From positions 10,345,001 through 10,409,000 of the forward strand of contig NC_060026.1 of the NCBI RefSeq assembly GCF_021134715.1: a stretch of 64,000 nt of DNA, in the 5' to 3' direction. Each line of letters begins with the position of its first letter. Positions within the stretch are counted from its first letter, which is position 1. Positions 1 through 11,440 of the stretch are shown here, piece after piece. The position numbers and the translations under genes were made by a program. Origin of the DNA: Daphnia pulex (lineage: Eukaryota; Arthropoda; Branchiopoda; Diplostraca; Daphniidae). The notes beneath the pieces were generated by a model, which was not told the DNA's origin, ran no database searches, and was given only the letters and a program-made list of their open reading frames with translations.

Positions 1-213
1 TAATGAGAACAATCAACTTAGACAACTTAGACAATTTAATTCAGCGACTTAACAAAAAGCCACCGAAGAGAGTAATATTCTTTCATGAACATTTTTTATT
101 GATATACTTATACCAATTGTTTTAGACTTTAAGACGAGTCATATATAGTGAAGAATCGATTGAAGGAACACCACTTCAAACGACGCCTGTACGTGGGCAG
201 TTAGCTATAGGAG

Positions 214-675
214 ATGGCTGGGGTACTGAAGACTTTTCGTAAGCTAAAACTAGTCAAGTTATCAATAAGTGAAAATCCTATATCAAGAAAATTTCTGTTG
301 CTGCGAAACGATCTCATTCCACGCCAGTCCCGAGTTCTTCTACTTCTGTCGAAATACCTAAAAGTGTTACAAGATCTAACTCGACTGATTCTTCTGTCGA
401 ATGTATACCACCCTCGGCAACCTCGGCAATCCTTAATTTTAAAAAAGAAGAGAGATTCGTTGACACTGAGACAAACAATGAAAAAAGCTAAATTTTCTGT
501 GCGTAATTCAGCGGTCTCACCGGCCAAAATCAGACTGAAAGAGGCCCGTCTTCGTGTCATAACTTTTGTAATGACAGTAAGAGAAATGTTAGACGAAACC
601 CTATCAAAAAATTTAATTCCACAAAATCTTTTGGATGTACTTTACAATGTGGAAGAAAACGTTTCAGTTTTGTGA
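214..675 (+). pseudogene. Probable accessory ORF of the Harbinger-like element
   Basis: The first open frame runs 214-675 from an ATG. The most protein-like stretches switch frame: residues around SVAAKRSHSTPVPSSSTSVE come from the +1 frame at about 286-488, while KIRLKEARLRVITFVMTVRE returns in the first frame at about 520-675. This pattern suggests one frameshifted, Ser/Thr- and Lys-rich protein. Harbinger elements encode a second, DNA-binding protein beside the nuclease, and the position fits that role. No Myb/SANT motif was recognised, so the role is inferred from context only. Confidence 0.35.
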
Positions 676-730
676 AAAATTCCACTAGTCTGAGTGTATA
701 TTTGGCTCGTTGTCCCAGTTGGTCTAAGTT

Positions 731-2082
731 ATTCCGCTGCTAGGTCTTCTTCAACCTCAATGTCCACGTCGTCATCAATTCCCCAATCGTCATACAGTGG
801 CATTTTCAAACTAATAGCAAGATTATGAAGTACACAGCAAGCTACTGTTATACTAAATGGGAAAACCATTTCTTTTGGTTTATAAAACATAAAGCAGTAT
901 ACAAATACCAAAAAACTCTAGTGGGGGGGTCATCCTTACCTTAGAGTGTAATACGTTAAATCTCTTCTTTAATATTCCAACGCTTCTTTCAATTACGCAA
1001 CGTGTTGTTTTGTGGGTGAAGTTGAATTGAATCTGCAACAAAAACTTGGCTTTCAGGGAAAACATTTCTTATATAAAATCATGTTCCAATAAAACCTTGT
1101 AGTTTTCTACTGGGTCCGTGTAAGGTACAAATAAATAAGGCGTGTTGGCATAACAACTGTCACATAGAAGAAATCCTGAACCAAAATGGCCAGCCTCAAA
1201 TTTTCTACCAATTGAACTTTCTTTTAAAATTGAAGAGTCGTGACAGGACCCGGGTTTAGTGGCACAGATGTTTAGAAATCTGTTATTGTCACAAATACCC
1301 TATTGGCATCTATTGCAGTACAGAAAAATTTACCTGCACGTTAATTGAATGGTTTTTCTTGCGATTTTCGTATGCTTTCTCAATCAACACAGGCCGTTGG
1401 AGTCTAACATGCGTTCCTTCAACACAACCTATTATACCGGGTATGCGAGAAATATCCGAAAAATCGTTCTTCACCTATAAAACCAATGCGTTCAGTGGGC
1501 TAATAAATTATATATGAAATTGCTGTTTAATTAATCTTAGTCAAGTTGTCAGTAAAATAAATGTGTTTGCTGGATATCAAAGACAAAGTAAGATATACTG
1601 CATTTATTGATCGTGAAACCGAAGACTGACTGTTACAAAGAACATTACTGACAACTGGCTTCAAAGTTCTAGTAGCATATAATTGCAAAGCTATGAGAAC
1701 CATGTCAAGAAGACAAAGGTTCCTCTTTGCTTTAGTTTTCCTTATTTTCGGTAAAAGATGAGCAATCTAACTCTATACCAGAGATGCTTACCAAGAATAT
1801 TTTACTGTATTTTCAGTGTAATTGAATATTGAATAAAGTAATAATACCTGTAATATATTCGATAGAAGGTCGATCGAAACGAAAGGTTGTTATCAATTTC
1901 TCTTCACAAAAATATGAAAACACATCTTTCCTAGTACTGTAAAATATAAGGAGACATCTTCTTCAAACTCGGCTTTGTTCCCTTTTTACATCACTGTCAC
2001 TATCGGAGTATAACATAACACTCGAGTTTGTTATATTTCCAAAATCTAAAAAAAAATCAAATTCGTCGATGTCAGTCTCCAT
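731..2082 (-). pseudogene. HARBI1-like transposase (DDE nuclease), decayed
   Basis: Read on minus from an ATG at 2082 (METDIDEFDF...), family-typical blocks appear in order: RFDRPSIEYIT near 1870; RKTKAKRN...LIALQLYATRTLKPVV...SQSSVSRSI near 1740-1600; IPGIIGCVEGTHVRLQRPV near 1450; KNHSIN near 1345; a DANR block near 1310; KPGSCHDSSIL near 1250; TTRCVIERSVGILKKRF near 1010; and VACCVLHNLAISL near 840, ending EEDLAAE-stop at 731. These match the HARBI1 / DDE_Tnp_4 order (GxxxGTH, SxHDS, RxxIERxFGxLKxRF, VLHN). Several breaks are too short or badly placed to be introns, such as the frame change between DANRVFVTIT and FLNICA. It is therefore a relic of a near full-length gene. Confidence 0.8.
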
Positions 2083-2395
2083 TTTGTAAACAAACTGATA
2101 AATATTACCACTGTTTAGTATCATTCTAGTGTCATGTTACTCAATTCTGGAAACAGACTAAAAAATTACCTAAAAAGGTTCTTTTATTAGTCAGAACTTT
2201 ATCTTACTTATGGACAAGACTTTGCTTACATTTTAAGTCCAACTTCAAAACTAAATTTATGATTTTGCGTTCGGAATTGGGCTTTTCGGAAAGTTTAGAA
2301 AAATCCCTAAGTTTAGTCCAAAAAACGCCTTATGTTAGTCTAAGTTTAGTCTAAATCCTCTGGTTCGGAATTCCACCCCGGATGTCCCCAGATGT

Positions 2396-2984
2396 TTGTT
2401 GTTACATGTCTGTCAACGAGCTTTTGACTCCACTCATGGTTTAAATATTGTTGGAAATAAATAATAAAATAGCTAATAATCACGGAAACTGCGCTGCAAC
2501 CTGTACTGAGTACACCGCGTATTTCAATATTCTTTGGGAAAAGCTAGTCGTCAGCTTTACGTTGGTATAGCCTTGATGTGAGTCTTAAGGGGAATGGGAA
2601 AGGAAAATCGTCGAACAACGTCTCCAACGATTCAGGACGATTTATAGACATGAAAACGATTGTATGGTATATCTTTTTCAGTAAAGTTTGTACTTTTTCC
2701 ATCGATTGCATAAAAATTGTGACTTCTTCACAGAACTTTGGATTACCGGATTTTAACCTGATTGATTCTGAATCAATGCTAAGCATCCCAAAATGAGACG
2801 TCGTAGGTAAGTTATTGAAAGTGAAGTTGTAGTACAAATCAGGTCAGCATTTGATATTAATTCACAATTAACCAATTTGTAGATACCTAAGGATTAGTTT
2901 CGTTTCCTATAACGGATTAAATATCTTGGACAACCGTTGACCACACAGCATTCTGAACATTGGGGTTTGAACGAAAAGTAACAC
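2396..2984. other. No supported gene; one unassigned 97-codon minus ORF
   Basis: A minus-strand ORF (2544-2837) starts at an ATG-like position and contains KFCEEVTIFMQSMEKVQTLL, which could be a short helical segment. I recognise no family, and the opposite strand is also open over part of it. No splice context was found. Confidence 0.2.
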
Positions 2985-3830
2985 TTGGCGTTTGTATTAA
3001 TTAGTGCCGCTCTATTGCAACACGTTGCATTAGCCAAAAGTAGTAGCACTGGCAATCCATCGACCCGCATGGCCCTTCGAACTTCAAATATCCAAGCTCT
3101 GGTGAATAAAATAATGCCAAAACCCCAGCTCATGCTTTTTCTTAGGGAATCTGGAAAATCAGGAGTCATTCAAGCATTTGTGGATTTTAATCGCAAGTGG
3201 CTTTCTACGGCCTCTGTAGTGGTATGTGTGTTGTCAGGCAAGGCAACCGTATTGATTGGAGGGTGCACTCTTCATTCGGCGCTTGAAATGTCTGCGAGAT
3301 TGGTTGATTCCGAACCAGCGCAGCAGCAATCATTGCTTAGCCTGAAATTGGCTTGTTTATACTGGACGAATTCAACATGATCCAACCGGATTTGTTCGAC
3401 TTTCTTAAAAGACGATTTGAGAAGCTTAAATGCAACTCAAAACCATATGGTGCTATACATCTTGTGCTAGTGGGTGACCCTTCCAACTTCATTTGGTCGG
3501 AGTCACTATTTATAAGCTTCTTACTCGACGAGAAGACGATATGGACGACCATTCACTAGATTCTAGCATATATGTAATTGAATAAGGCAACAATATGCGC
3601 CAGACGCACACGCGCTGGTCAGATTAAAAAAAAACGATGGCGCGTCAATCAGCCAGCTAAGCGGGATATAGATAACGTCAACGACAGGTTCATGAACCCC
3701 ACGAGTACAAACAAATTGCTGCGTCCTTTGGGCACTGTTATCGCTGTTTCAGAAAACAAATCGAGGGAAGAGGAACTAAAATTCTTCGAAATAAAGATGT
3801 GGTCAAGTTAAGCTCCCATTCAACCCAACA
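2985..3830 (+). pseudogene. Helitron-type (Pif1-like) helicase relic
   Basis: Three successive plus frames (about 2985-3380, 3353-3559, 3578-3811) together carry the Pif1/Helitron helicase order. A degraded Walker A follows PKPQLMLFL (RESGKSGVIQAF in place of the usual GxGGTGKS). Then comes the GKATVLIGGCTLHSAL block, a Walker B region ILDEFNMIQPDLFDFLKRR, the block KPYGAIHLVLVGD, and RRTRAGQIKKKRW near 3600. Arthropod Helitrons encode RepHel proteins with this helicase. No Rep domain or Helitron ends (TC...CTRR hairpin) were identified. Frame changes at about 3355 and 3560 and the altered Walker A show it is dead. Confidence 0.75.
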
Positions 3831-4806
3831 GCAGGACTGGCGTAACAGAGGATAACTGCTTATAGAATCTCGATCAAATCAACAGGCCACCAACAGGTCA
3901 ATCCAAAGCAAGAAAAGTACATCCAATCGTTAGAACGAAACGACTTTTCTGCATCACTGGCGCCCCCTATATATGATCACTACAAATACCAATGTGTCTA
4001 AAGAGTAGCCAATGGACTGAATCCAACAAAGAAAAACATTTTTTCGTGATTCAGCGACGATTCGCATTAGATCGCGAGACGGTACAAAAACCACTGCAAG
4101 AGTTGTCCCTCAGACACGCAGATCAGAAGACCTGATAGCGTTTACTCTTCCTGTTCTACATAACTAATAACAATAAATTTTCCGATAAATCTGACTAAGC
4201 CGGAACTACTTCCTCAAACTCAAGCAAAAGAAGGGAACTTAATTAATTTGACACTCACCGGCGAAATCAGTCAAACAAGACCACGTAACTCCTGTCCGCC
4301 AGTAGAAAATATTCCATGTTCAACAGAATTTTCTCTTTAATAAATAGAGTTGGAGCATTTTAGATCACTGGGATGATGGAGCAGAACAAGTGCACGTGTG
4401 AATAATTTATTAGTCACCTCACCTCCCTCTTTTTCAGTACTTTTCCCCATCTGTTTCCCCTTGTTGTTTGCGTGAGAGGTGGTTCGAAATTTCCATCTTG
4501 GATATTTATTAATCCCAGGTTGGTGCAGCCTCAAACAAGAAAGCATTGACATTTTCCATAAGAAAAGGGTACGAAATGAAGGAAAGTCAATGAAGGAAAG
4601 AATAGAGTGGGGAAGAAATGGTTCGGTCCCCCTTTTTTCACTCTCCCAATGTCTTTCCATTTTTGGATTGGATGGACAGACTATTGTCATGATTCAGGTT
4701 GAAATTTTCTCTCAATGTAAAAAGCAGTCGTTTCCTCTGCCAGACGGCCACGGTTTATTAATGAACAGTGAATGCAAGAACAAGTGAAGAGGAAATAGTA
4801 AGCTAC
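3831..4806. other. No recognisable gene
   Basis: Overlapping ORFs on both strands near 4337-4787 have no recognisable motif, no splice signals and low-complexity composition. The first few hundred bases may be the decayed 3' part of the helicase relic. Confidence 0.3.
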
Positions 4807-5475
4807 AGTAGGCAGCAAAGTGTCCGGACACCCGAGAGACCCTTATGGGAAACTGCTGTTTTTGCAAGGCGAAAAAGTGGTCAAATTTTCATTCGATTTG
4901 AATGAAAGTTTTTTCGTAGGTTCTCTCGAGTGCCTGGACAACCCAAATTTTTTGTTGAATTTTAAAATAATGAGAAGGGTAGATTTTTGTCCGATGTAAA
5001 AGTGTGTGGACAGTAGAAGGGTCCATATGTAAATGGGCCTACTTTAGGTTCAAATTGTGACTCATTGGGAAATGCTAGAGAAACGCAAACGGTCTTAAAA
5101 AAGATCTGCGTTTCTTCTATGGCACCCGTGAGTCACGATTTTTAAAAAAACAATTAGTATTCTTTCCCTACCCACTCTCAAAATTGATAGATGGAAGAAA
5201 ATAAGAGAAACGTTTATAATTGATTATGAATACTTTGAAATGTCCAATAAAAAGAATTTATAGGCCAAAAATATCTATAACATGACATGAAATTTGCCGA
5301 TGGGCACCAGACTTATCTCTTGTGGGTGTTCTTTAATTAATATTTGATTAGGTTGTCCGTTGAAGCCAAATAACAAAGCAATTTAACGTAAATTCTAAAG
5401 GAGAAGAAAGATTGGCTAAAAAATTTCGAAAACAGTCGTTTACGAAGATGACGAAAAATGTAATAAACCCCCAAC
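4807..5475. mobile_element. Possible Tc1/mariner-like terminal sequence and AT-rich remnant
   Basis: CAGTAGGCAGCAAAGTGTCC starts at 4808 and continues into GGACACCCGAGAGA. It shares its layout with the terminal-like sequence at 11198 (CAGTGGGAACCGAAAGTATC, then CGTACGGCTGAGAG). Both resemble Tc1/mariner-type ends. No matching opposite end or transposase was found, and the rest of the interval is AT-rich and empty. Confidence 0.3.
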
Positions 5476-7419
5476 ATGCCCACGGAAACGCAAAAAGACC
5501 ACAAAAAAAACAAAAAACTGTTCTACAGAACCACCAAATCGGTATTCAAAACGGCTAAGGAGAAAAAAGATCAGCTGGAAGAAGTCTATGAGGATCACAA
5601 TGAAGGTGTTGGACCAAACACGAAGAAACAATCTGGCTCCAAGATATATCAAGCAAATAAGGAATGCGCAAAACGCCTCAAGACAACAAGTGGCTTTTCT
5701 AACGACGAAGCTAAAAAACTCGCAGTTGTAAATGGTTTCCAAAAGCCACGACCTTTCCCTTTCGGGGTTGTCGGGAAAGGTATCCTTGATCTTATTGGTG
5801 AGTATTATGACGCTTTTATTTATCGGGGAACGTCCCTGAAAATATTAAATATAGAATTGCGGTGAGATGCACGGCATCCCGACATATCATATCTGGGGGA
5901 GGTCGAAATTTCGTCCCTGACATAACATATCCACCCCAAGAAATATTTCGCAAAGCCGTAATAATTACCCAAACATAACATCCCCTCTAAATTAAATGTT
6001 CAGCACAGCACCGAAACAAACGACCCACTATTAAATTATGTACGTAAAGTAGTGACCTTCGACTTGACATCCCAAATTGAAATCATACGCCACTAAAAAC
6101 AACCCACAATAATACATTTTTAATTGAAATTTGTTAATTGCGCTTTAAACCTTGGCAGACTGTAAGTTTAGTTCACTTAAGTGTATACAAACAATTTTTA
6201 AAAAATTCCGTCGTCATCTTCATTCATGGTAGCTTAGCTAACGTGGTTTCCTCTGCCAGCAATGCAGGCGAGGACGTGTTATATGTTTTCCTATATGTTT
6301 ACCCGATATGTGTTTTCTACCTCGGTAAAGCTAGCAAATCCCAAAAAGCTCCAATTAGGAGAAAACCAAAACCAGGAAAACCTGGTTAAACTAAAATCAA
6401 ATTGCCTCGACAAAATGAAATAGCATTAGGTATGATTTGCTTTACTGTGGTTCTAGTGTGCTTAGGACCTAGCTAGAATGTTATATTCATCCATTTTTAA
6501 TGACTTTGTCATCCATAACTTTATCAAAACAGGTGTACCCATGGAAAACATAATGACGAAGGATGTGCCATTACTGATTGGGCCCCAAACAGCAGCAACC
6601 CCAGTTCCTTTTACGGCCTCATCATTATTTGGATCGTGTTTTCCCGTAACGCCTTTGCCTACCGTCACGACGACGCCGACAAGTAATAACGGCAGCTCAA
6701 CAAGGTTCACAATCCCAACGATGGCATCACATCCTCCAGATTCAAATCTTAACACAACGGCTACTCAAACGATCAATCAAATCGAGTCTGCAACATCAGC
6801 TACAATGGACCTTCAACCACCGGATGGTATTACACTTATTTTACGTTATACAGTAACAATATATTTGTCATATCATGTGATATATGTAGTTAATGTTACA
6901 TGTTTTACTTAACATAATATATTTTATTTTGATGTTGCAGTTCATCAGAGAGCTAGCGTCATAGTGTTCGTGCCATCCTCGTCAAGCGTTCATTCTTTGG
7001 CCCCTTTGGTCAGTGGATCACCTTTGCCTCCCTTCGCGACGTGTTTACTGCCCCAACTGTCGTCAACGGAAACTTGTGTTCAAACCGAAAACTCTAGCAG
7101 AAGTCATCACGAAACCCCGTAAGGAAAATTTTTTCTATTGCATTTCTCCTTTGTAAACGTTTCACTTGATTGTGTCATGATTTTTTTTTTTCGTTTTTCA
7201 GTTTATACATTAGGTGTAGTCGAGTACTCACCCATCTCTGCCAAGAGACTACCAATGCCGATGTACAGTTCAACCGAGTTCAACACCACTCCGCATCTGC
7301 GGCAGCAACACTACAATCCGTACAACGAGCGGGCCTACTCGGTCCAGAACGTTGACGGACAAATTTACGTCAACAGAGACGACAACGACATGGTTCATGC
7401 GACACAACATGGTTCATGA
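5476..7419 (+). CDS. Four-exon hypothetical protein, Ser/Thr/Pro-rich centre
   Basis: Proposed exons are 5476-5797, 6533-6826, 6941-7118 and 7269-7419; the last may instead start at 7202. The ATG begins a Lys-rich 107-residue exon that ends in a hydrophobic stretch (FPFGVVGKGILDLIG) and splices in frame (phase 1) to GVPMENIMTKDVPLLIG. Exons 2-3 are rich in Ser, Thr and Pro. Exon 4 from 7269 gives ...HYNPYNERAYSVQNVDGQIY... with a stop at 7419, 314 aa in total. The acceptor at 7202 also gives an open product, in another frame, stopping at 7355. All proposed introns have GT-AG ends. Three AATAAA-type signals lie 200-250 bp downstream. I do not recognise the family. The clean phase matching makes a real gene likely. 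Confidence 0.5.
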
Positions 7420-7619
7420 CAGCCAGGCGCCGCAGTCTGCTACTAAAGAAACACGGACGGGATTCGTTTCAATGCAGGAATTTTGAATTAATTATATTTT
7501 GGCCGCAATGTAAGAAGCGTTTCTTAAGAAATCGCGGACCAAATCAAACTCCTAGTTGGAATCTTCGATTTTACCATCTCTTTCATGTATGGTCCGATAG
7601 ATAGTTTAGCCTTTGTTGC

Positions 7620-7664
7620 AATAAACCCCGCCTTCAAAAATAAAAAATAAATTGTCTGAATAAA
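7620..7664 (+). terminator. Clustered polyadenylation signals
   Basis: AATAAA or near variants occur at 7620-7625, around 7640-7650 and at 7659-7664, about 200 bp after the stop at 7419. This is consistent with the 3' end of the four-exon gene. Confidence 0.4.
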
Positions 7665-8228
7665 ACGCTTCCTTTTTCTTCTTCTTCATTTCGATTCTTC
7701 CCTTCTCTCGCTCCGACTTACCTATCCTTAACGGATACATATATGTTGTGTGTTATGTGAAGACACCGCATTTGTGTGTCTATAAATTTTTTAAACTAGA
7801 AAACATGTGACAAAATCATTTGAACCTTGCCTAGAGATTAGAGAAGATTTTTTACTTTGCTATCCTTTAGTTTTAATTTATCTATCCTACATTTAATTTC
7901 ATATGAATATGCAATAAAATAATTGACTATGACACGCTATGTTATATATTAAATATTTCTAATCAAATTTTATTTTTAGATTAATAAACATTCAATGCAA
8001 TTAAAAAATTTAAAGCTGAGAGTGAAATGTATGTCATAAAAATGGATTCGTTACGTTTTATATACCAATTGGTTGTTTTTCAAAACCTGGAGAATGGGAA
8101 AGATTGAGGAGTTGAGGAGATAACCAAATCACAATAAATAAGGATATTCGTGGTTTGTTTTATGCAATTATAGAAAATTATCTTTTAAGCACGGAAACTT
8201 TATCTAGACATTTCTCTTTAATTGCAGC
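7665..8228. other. AT-rich spacer, no gene seen
   Basis: Only short pyrimidine runs and AT-rich sequence are present. No open frame of note and no repeats were recognised. Confidence 0.4.
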
Positions 8229-8854
8229 AAATTAACGATGAAACGAAATCCATTATACAAAGAATGTCTATGGCTTCCGCTATGGACGCTTACTTTCACA
8301 GGAATAAAATAGCAATAATAAATACTCTAATAGACAAAAGGAACCTTATGGCTTAACATCTAGGTTACTATTTTGGTTTTATTTTTCATTTATGAACTCT
8401 AGCTGATTATTTTTTGTTTAGATGGCATATACAAATTGGATAACACTGTTAAACTACCATTATACTTCTTGGTCAATCATCCAATTACGAAATCAACCCC
8501 TGGAAAAACTAATCAATTTTCAAAAAAATTTTGTGAATTTTGCTCAAATCTGAAATTGTTCAATTACAATGCAACATTACATAACCATAATGTCAAAGAA
8601 CATGAATCTCACTTTGCAAAATCAATTCAGAAATATTTTGAGTACGTCGATTCATTGATGGACGAAAAAATAAGATTTGCAATTGGCATGATGAAACTAC
8701 AAATGATTGGCGAAGATGAATACTTTGTATTTCTTAAAGATAACTATAAGGCAAGAAGTAGAATAACTTATAATTTCAAAACAACAATTTAAAATTTTGT
8801 TATTTTTAGAAGCTACTTGGAGATCTTTTAGACAACATGTCTACCGGTGCCGGA
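8229..8854 (+). pseudogene. Unrecognised multi-exon remnant with Cys/His cluster
   Basis: An exon-like frame after an acceptor at 8228 reads QINDETKSIIQRMSMASAMD... and hits TAA near 8354. A second frame, entered at about 8422, holds KFCEFCSNLKLFNYNATLHN followed by HNVKEHESH, a C-x2-C...H-x-H arrangement like a degenerate zinc finger. It ends near KDNY(K). A GC-AG intron (AAG|GCAAGA at 8751, acceptor at 8809) would join it to KLLGDLLDNMSTGAG-stop. The early TAA argues that the whole is broken, or that exon 1 belongs elsewhere. The function is unknown. Confidence 0.3.
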
Positions 8855-8929
8855 TAAATCCCATCCAACCAAATACCAGAAATTATTCATCCACCGTAGT
8901 CGCTTCAACGTCTCTCGCTTAACGCCCTT

Positions 8930-9631
8930 TTGATAGCAGCTCCGGTGTTACCAAAGCCACTTCTACGCTGTGGGGTGCCGGATCAAAACCCCATCCAACC
9001 CAATACTGGAAATTATTCCACTGTTTATCGTTCATCTATTTTTGGATTAAAGTCTGCCACATCTACATTGAAATTTTCTGACAGTGAAACGTCTAAATAT
9101 ACTGCAACACCCTCTTCTGGCCTTGGAAAAAATTCTATAGCATCTGTTTCAGTCTTTGTAGCCGCTGGATCGATCTCTACAGACGATGAATCTCTCTCTA
9201 AAACACTCTCAATGGATGAAATTGTTTTACATAAGAAATTCATCATTCAGCAGTACCAACAACTTTTTCGGGATCAACAGATTTTTAAAGAAAGAAAAGA
9301 GCATTGGGAAAGAATCGCGTAAGAAACGGTAAAGTTCGAAGAAAGGGAAAAGAAAAGAAACAAGAAGAGAAAGTCCAGGTGCTAGAAATGCAGTTGCAGA
9401 AGAAACAGGCGCAAAGACGACATCCTCCGATTAAATTTGATCAAAAGACAAAAATCCTTGAAGCTTTACAAAATAACCCGTAGTCTGGGATTCTTTTTAT
9501 GGGTGACGAAAAAAAAATCAACATTTCCATCCGAGGAACAAACAACAAGAGTTATTCACGTATCATTTGGGGCATCAATGGGAGAATACATTGCCACGAT
9601 ATTGGTGGTGTGCAAAAAAAAATCGCACTAA
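8930..9631 (+). pseudogene. Ser/Thr-rich then coiled-coil remnant
   Basis: The frame 8930-9322 is Ser/Thr-rich and then helical (KKFIIQQYQQLFRDQQIFKE). The charged helix continues after a stop in another frame (KKQEEKVQVLEMQLQKKQAQ, ending near 9483), which implies a frameshift around 9322-9350. A further short frame (9437-9631) may be a third piece. The text around 8830-8890 (GTGCCGGAT...CCCATCCAACC...AAATTATTC) is repeated imperfectly at 8966-9020, so the start of this ORF includes an internal duplication. No family recognised. Confidence 0.3.
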
Positions 9632-9665
9632 CGGAAAGTGCCTCGTTTTCATTCCTTTAACTTTA

Positions 9666-10000
9666 GGGGCCGTCCATAAAAGACGTCACACGCCAAGGAG
9701 AGGGGAGGGAAGGGGGGTAAGCCTATTGTGAAGAAGTGGGACGAAGGGGGGGGGGGCAGGGGGTTTTCAAAAATGTGACGTCACACAATCGACACTAACG
9801 CCATCTCAACAAAAACAAAAACCAAGACAAAAAAGTCGTTTTAAACTTAATTTTAGCTCTTTTTGTTTTAATTTTTAAGGGGGGAGGAATCAAATGTTAA
9901 TAATATATTTTTAAGAGGGGTCAGAAATTTGTGACAAATAGCGACGGGGGGGGGGTCGAAAGTAGTAAAAAAAAGTGTAACGTCGTTTATGGACGGCCCC
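9666..10000. mobile_element. 335-bp MITE with 26-bp terminal inverted repeats
   Basis: The left end GGGGCCGTCCATAAAAGACG (continuing TCACAC) and the reverse complement of the right end, GGGGCCGTCCATAAACGACG (continuing TTACAC), match at 24 of 26 positions. The element is flanked by TTA on both sides (9663-9665 and 10001-10003), as expected for a 3-bp target duplication. GGG-type ends plus TTA duplication fit a PIF/Harbinger-derived MITE, though other superfamilies are not excluded. The interior is G-rich with no coding capacity. Confidence 0.9.
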
Positions 10001-10003
10001 TTA

Positions 10004-11190
10004 TTCAATGTTTAACGAATTGTTTAAAGGAGACCAAAATGTGTAATGTAACGAATTTTCTTTTTTTTTCAAATTAGAGAAAGAACTTTTGTCTTTTCTC
10101 TTCTTTTAATTGTTTTTTATCCTTTTTGAATTTCAACTTATTTGGAAGGTTTATTAGCTTTTAATTTTTTTCTTATCCTCTCCGCAGTCCCTCAAGTCTC
10201 TATCTATTATTCTATTTGCTGCTCTTCTTTTCAGAGTCTCTATCTTGTCATCCCTCCTACACATCCCTTCCTATCCATCCCCTTTGCTTTGCACGTCCGG
10301 TTTATATACGGTGCCTTTAAAAAATCCTACAAGAGTCTCCCACTTCGAGGAATCGAATCGTCTGTCTAATCAGTTTCATTCAAATAATCTAACGATCACC
10401 GAATTCAACTCGGGAAACAACAGTAAACCACCTACCAGTAGATTTCAATAAATTGTGTTCTAAATTTTTCAGAACCCCGAGTGACAAAACAGTGCACCAT
10501 GAACCAGCAATATTCAATTGCGAAACGGATTACATAGTCGATCGAGTCCACACAGATTACCATGGCCTTTTATCAAAAATCAGTTTAAAATCGACCGTCA
10601 TCTCGAACTTGATGTCAATTACTTAATAGCATTAAAAATTCAAATTAAGGTGATGAAAAAACCTTTCACTTTTCTTCTGTTTTGTTTTTTCATAGGATAA
10701 AGACAAAACTAGGTTGAATTTAAAAAAAAAGGAAATCAAAATTGGTCATTTTCGAGACGAAACGAGCGAGAGTGATGGGAAATTTAGATGACCAAAGCCG
10801 ATTAAGATGACGGACGAGATCTATTTGGTGAAGTAGGAGACGTTAAAATAGTAAAATAATAAAATTGATTTTGGGTTCTTTAGTTCCTTTCTCTGATTTT
10901 CTCGGATGTGCAGGATTTAAATTAACGGAAACAGATAAGATTTTTGCTGAGCGTTAAGTGTACAAAGCTACTCTATGTTTGTGAATAGATATACTTTAAT
11001 GAAAAGAAACTACTTTTTACTAATCAAGTAGTAATCAAAATTGCCAAGTCTTTTCTAATTTTTTTTGTGTGGTATATCCTATCTTGGAAAGAAAGCCAGT
11101 AGAATATTGCCGGAACTCTGACAAAAAGAAGATAGCCAAGTAACTTGTGTGACGAAACAATTGTATTTTATAAAACTAAAAAATATAAAA
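10004..11190. other. Non-coding, pyrimidine-rich then AT-rich
   Basis: CT-rich DNA (10060-10450) contains two overlapping short frames. One ends in EESNRLSNQFHSNNLTITEF near 10451, but it lacks a credible start or splice partner. The remainder has nothing recognisable. Confidence 0.3.
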
Positions 11191-11192
11191 TA

Positions 11193-11440
11193 TACAGTGG
11201 GAACCGAAAGTATCCGTACGGCTGAGAGGATCAGTAGGGAAAACCAGTTTTTCAAAACGCTCCCATTAATAGAATTCTTGGTGGAATTCAATGAAATTTT
11301 TTCCTAAAATAAATAAAGGGTTGTGGTTTCATATAATTTGTTTTTTGAATTTTTCAATAACGCGATATGTTCTTTTTATTACGTTGCGTAAGTATACGTG
11401 CGGCCGAGAGGCTTAGTAGGGAATGGGCATACTTTTGAGG
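11193..11440. mobile_element. Tc1/mariner-like end with internal duplicate
   Basis: TACAGTGGGAACCGAAAGTA at about 11193 continues TCCGTACGGCTGAGAGG and then TCAGTAGGGAA. A second copy of the same text (AAGTATACGTGCGGCCGAGA...TTAGTAGGGAA) lies about 190 bp downstream. The repeated end-like block suggests a fragment of a small DNA transposon or two nested ends. No transposase is present. Confidence 0.45.

Larger units (their letters stand above)
1..2395. mobile_element. PIF/Harbinger-type DNA transposon relic
   Basis: The segment holds two convergent coding remnants, a small ORF on plus and a HARBI1-like nuclease on minus, ending within about 60 bp of each other. Two-gene convergent or divergent layout is typical of PIF/Harbinger elements. 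Short repeats with the core TCTAAGTT/AACTTAGA occur near position 15-36 and in opposite orientation near 2334-2352. They may be subterminal inverted repeats, but I could not fix exact ends or a target-site duplication, and the left end may lie outside the window. Confidence 0.55.

Noticed and set aside
4337..4787. 117- and 102-codon ORFs on opposite strands
   Set aside because: No domain, composition or splice support; likely chance.
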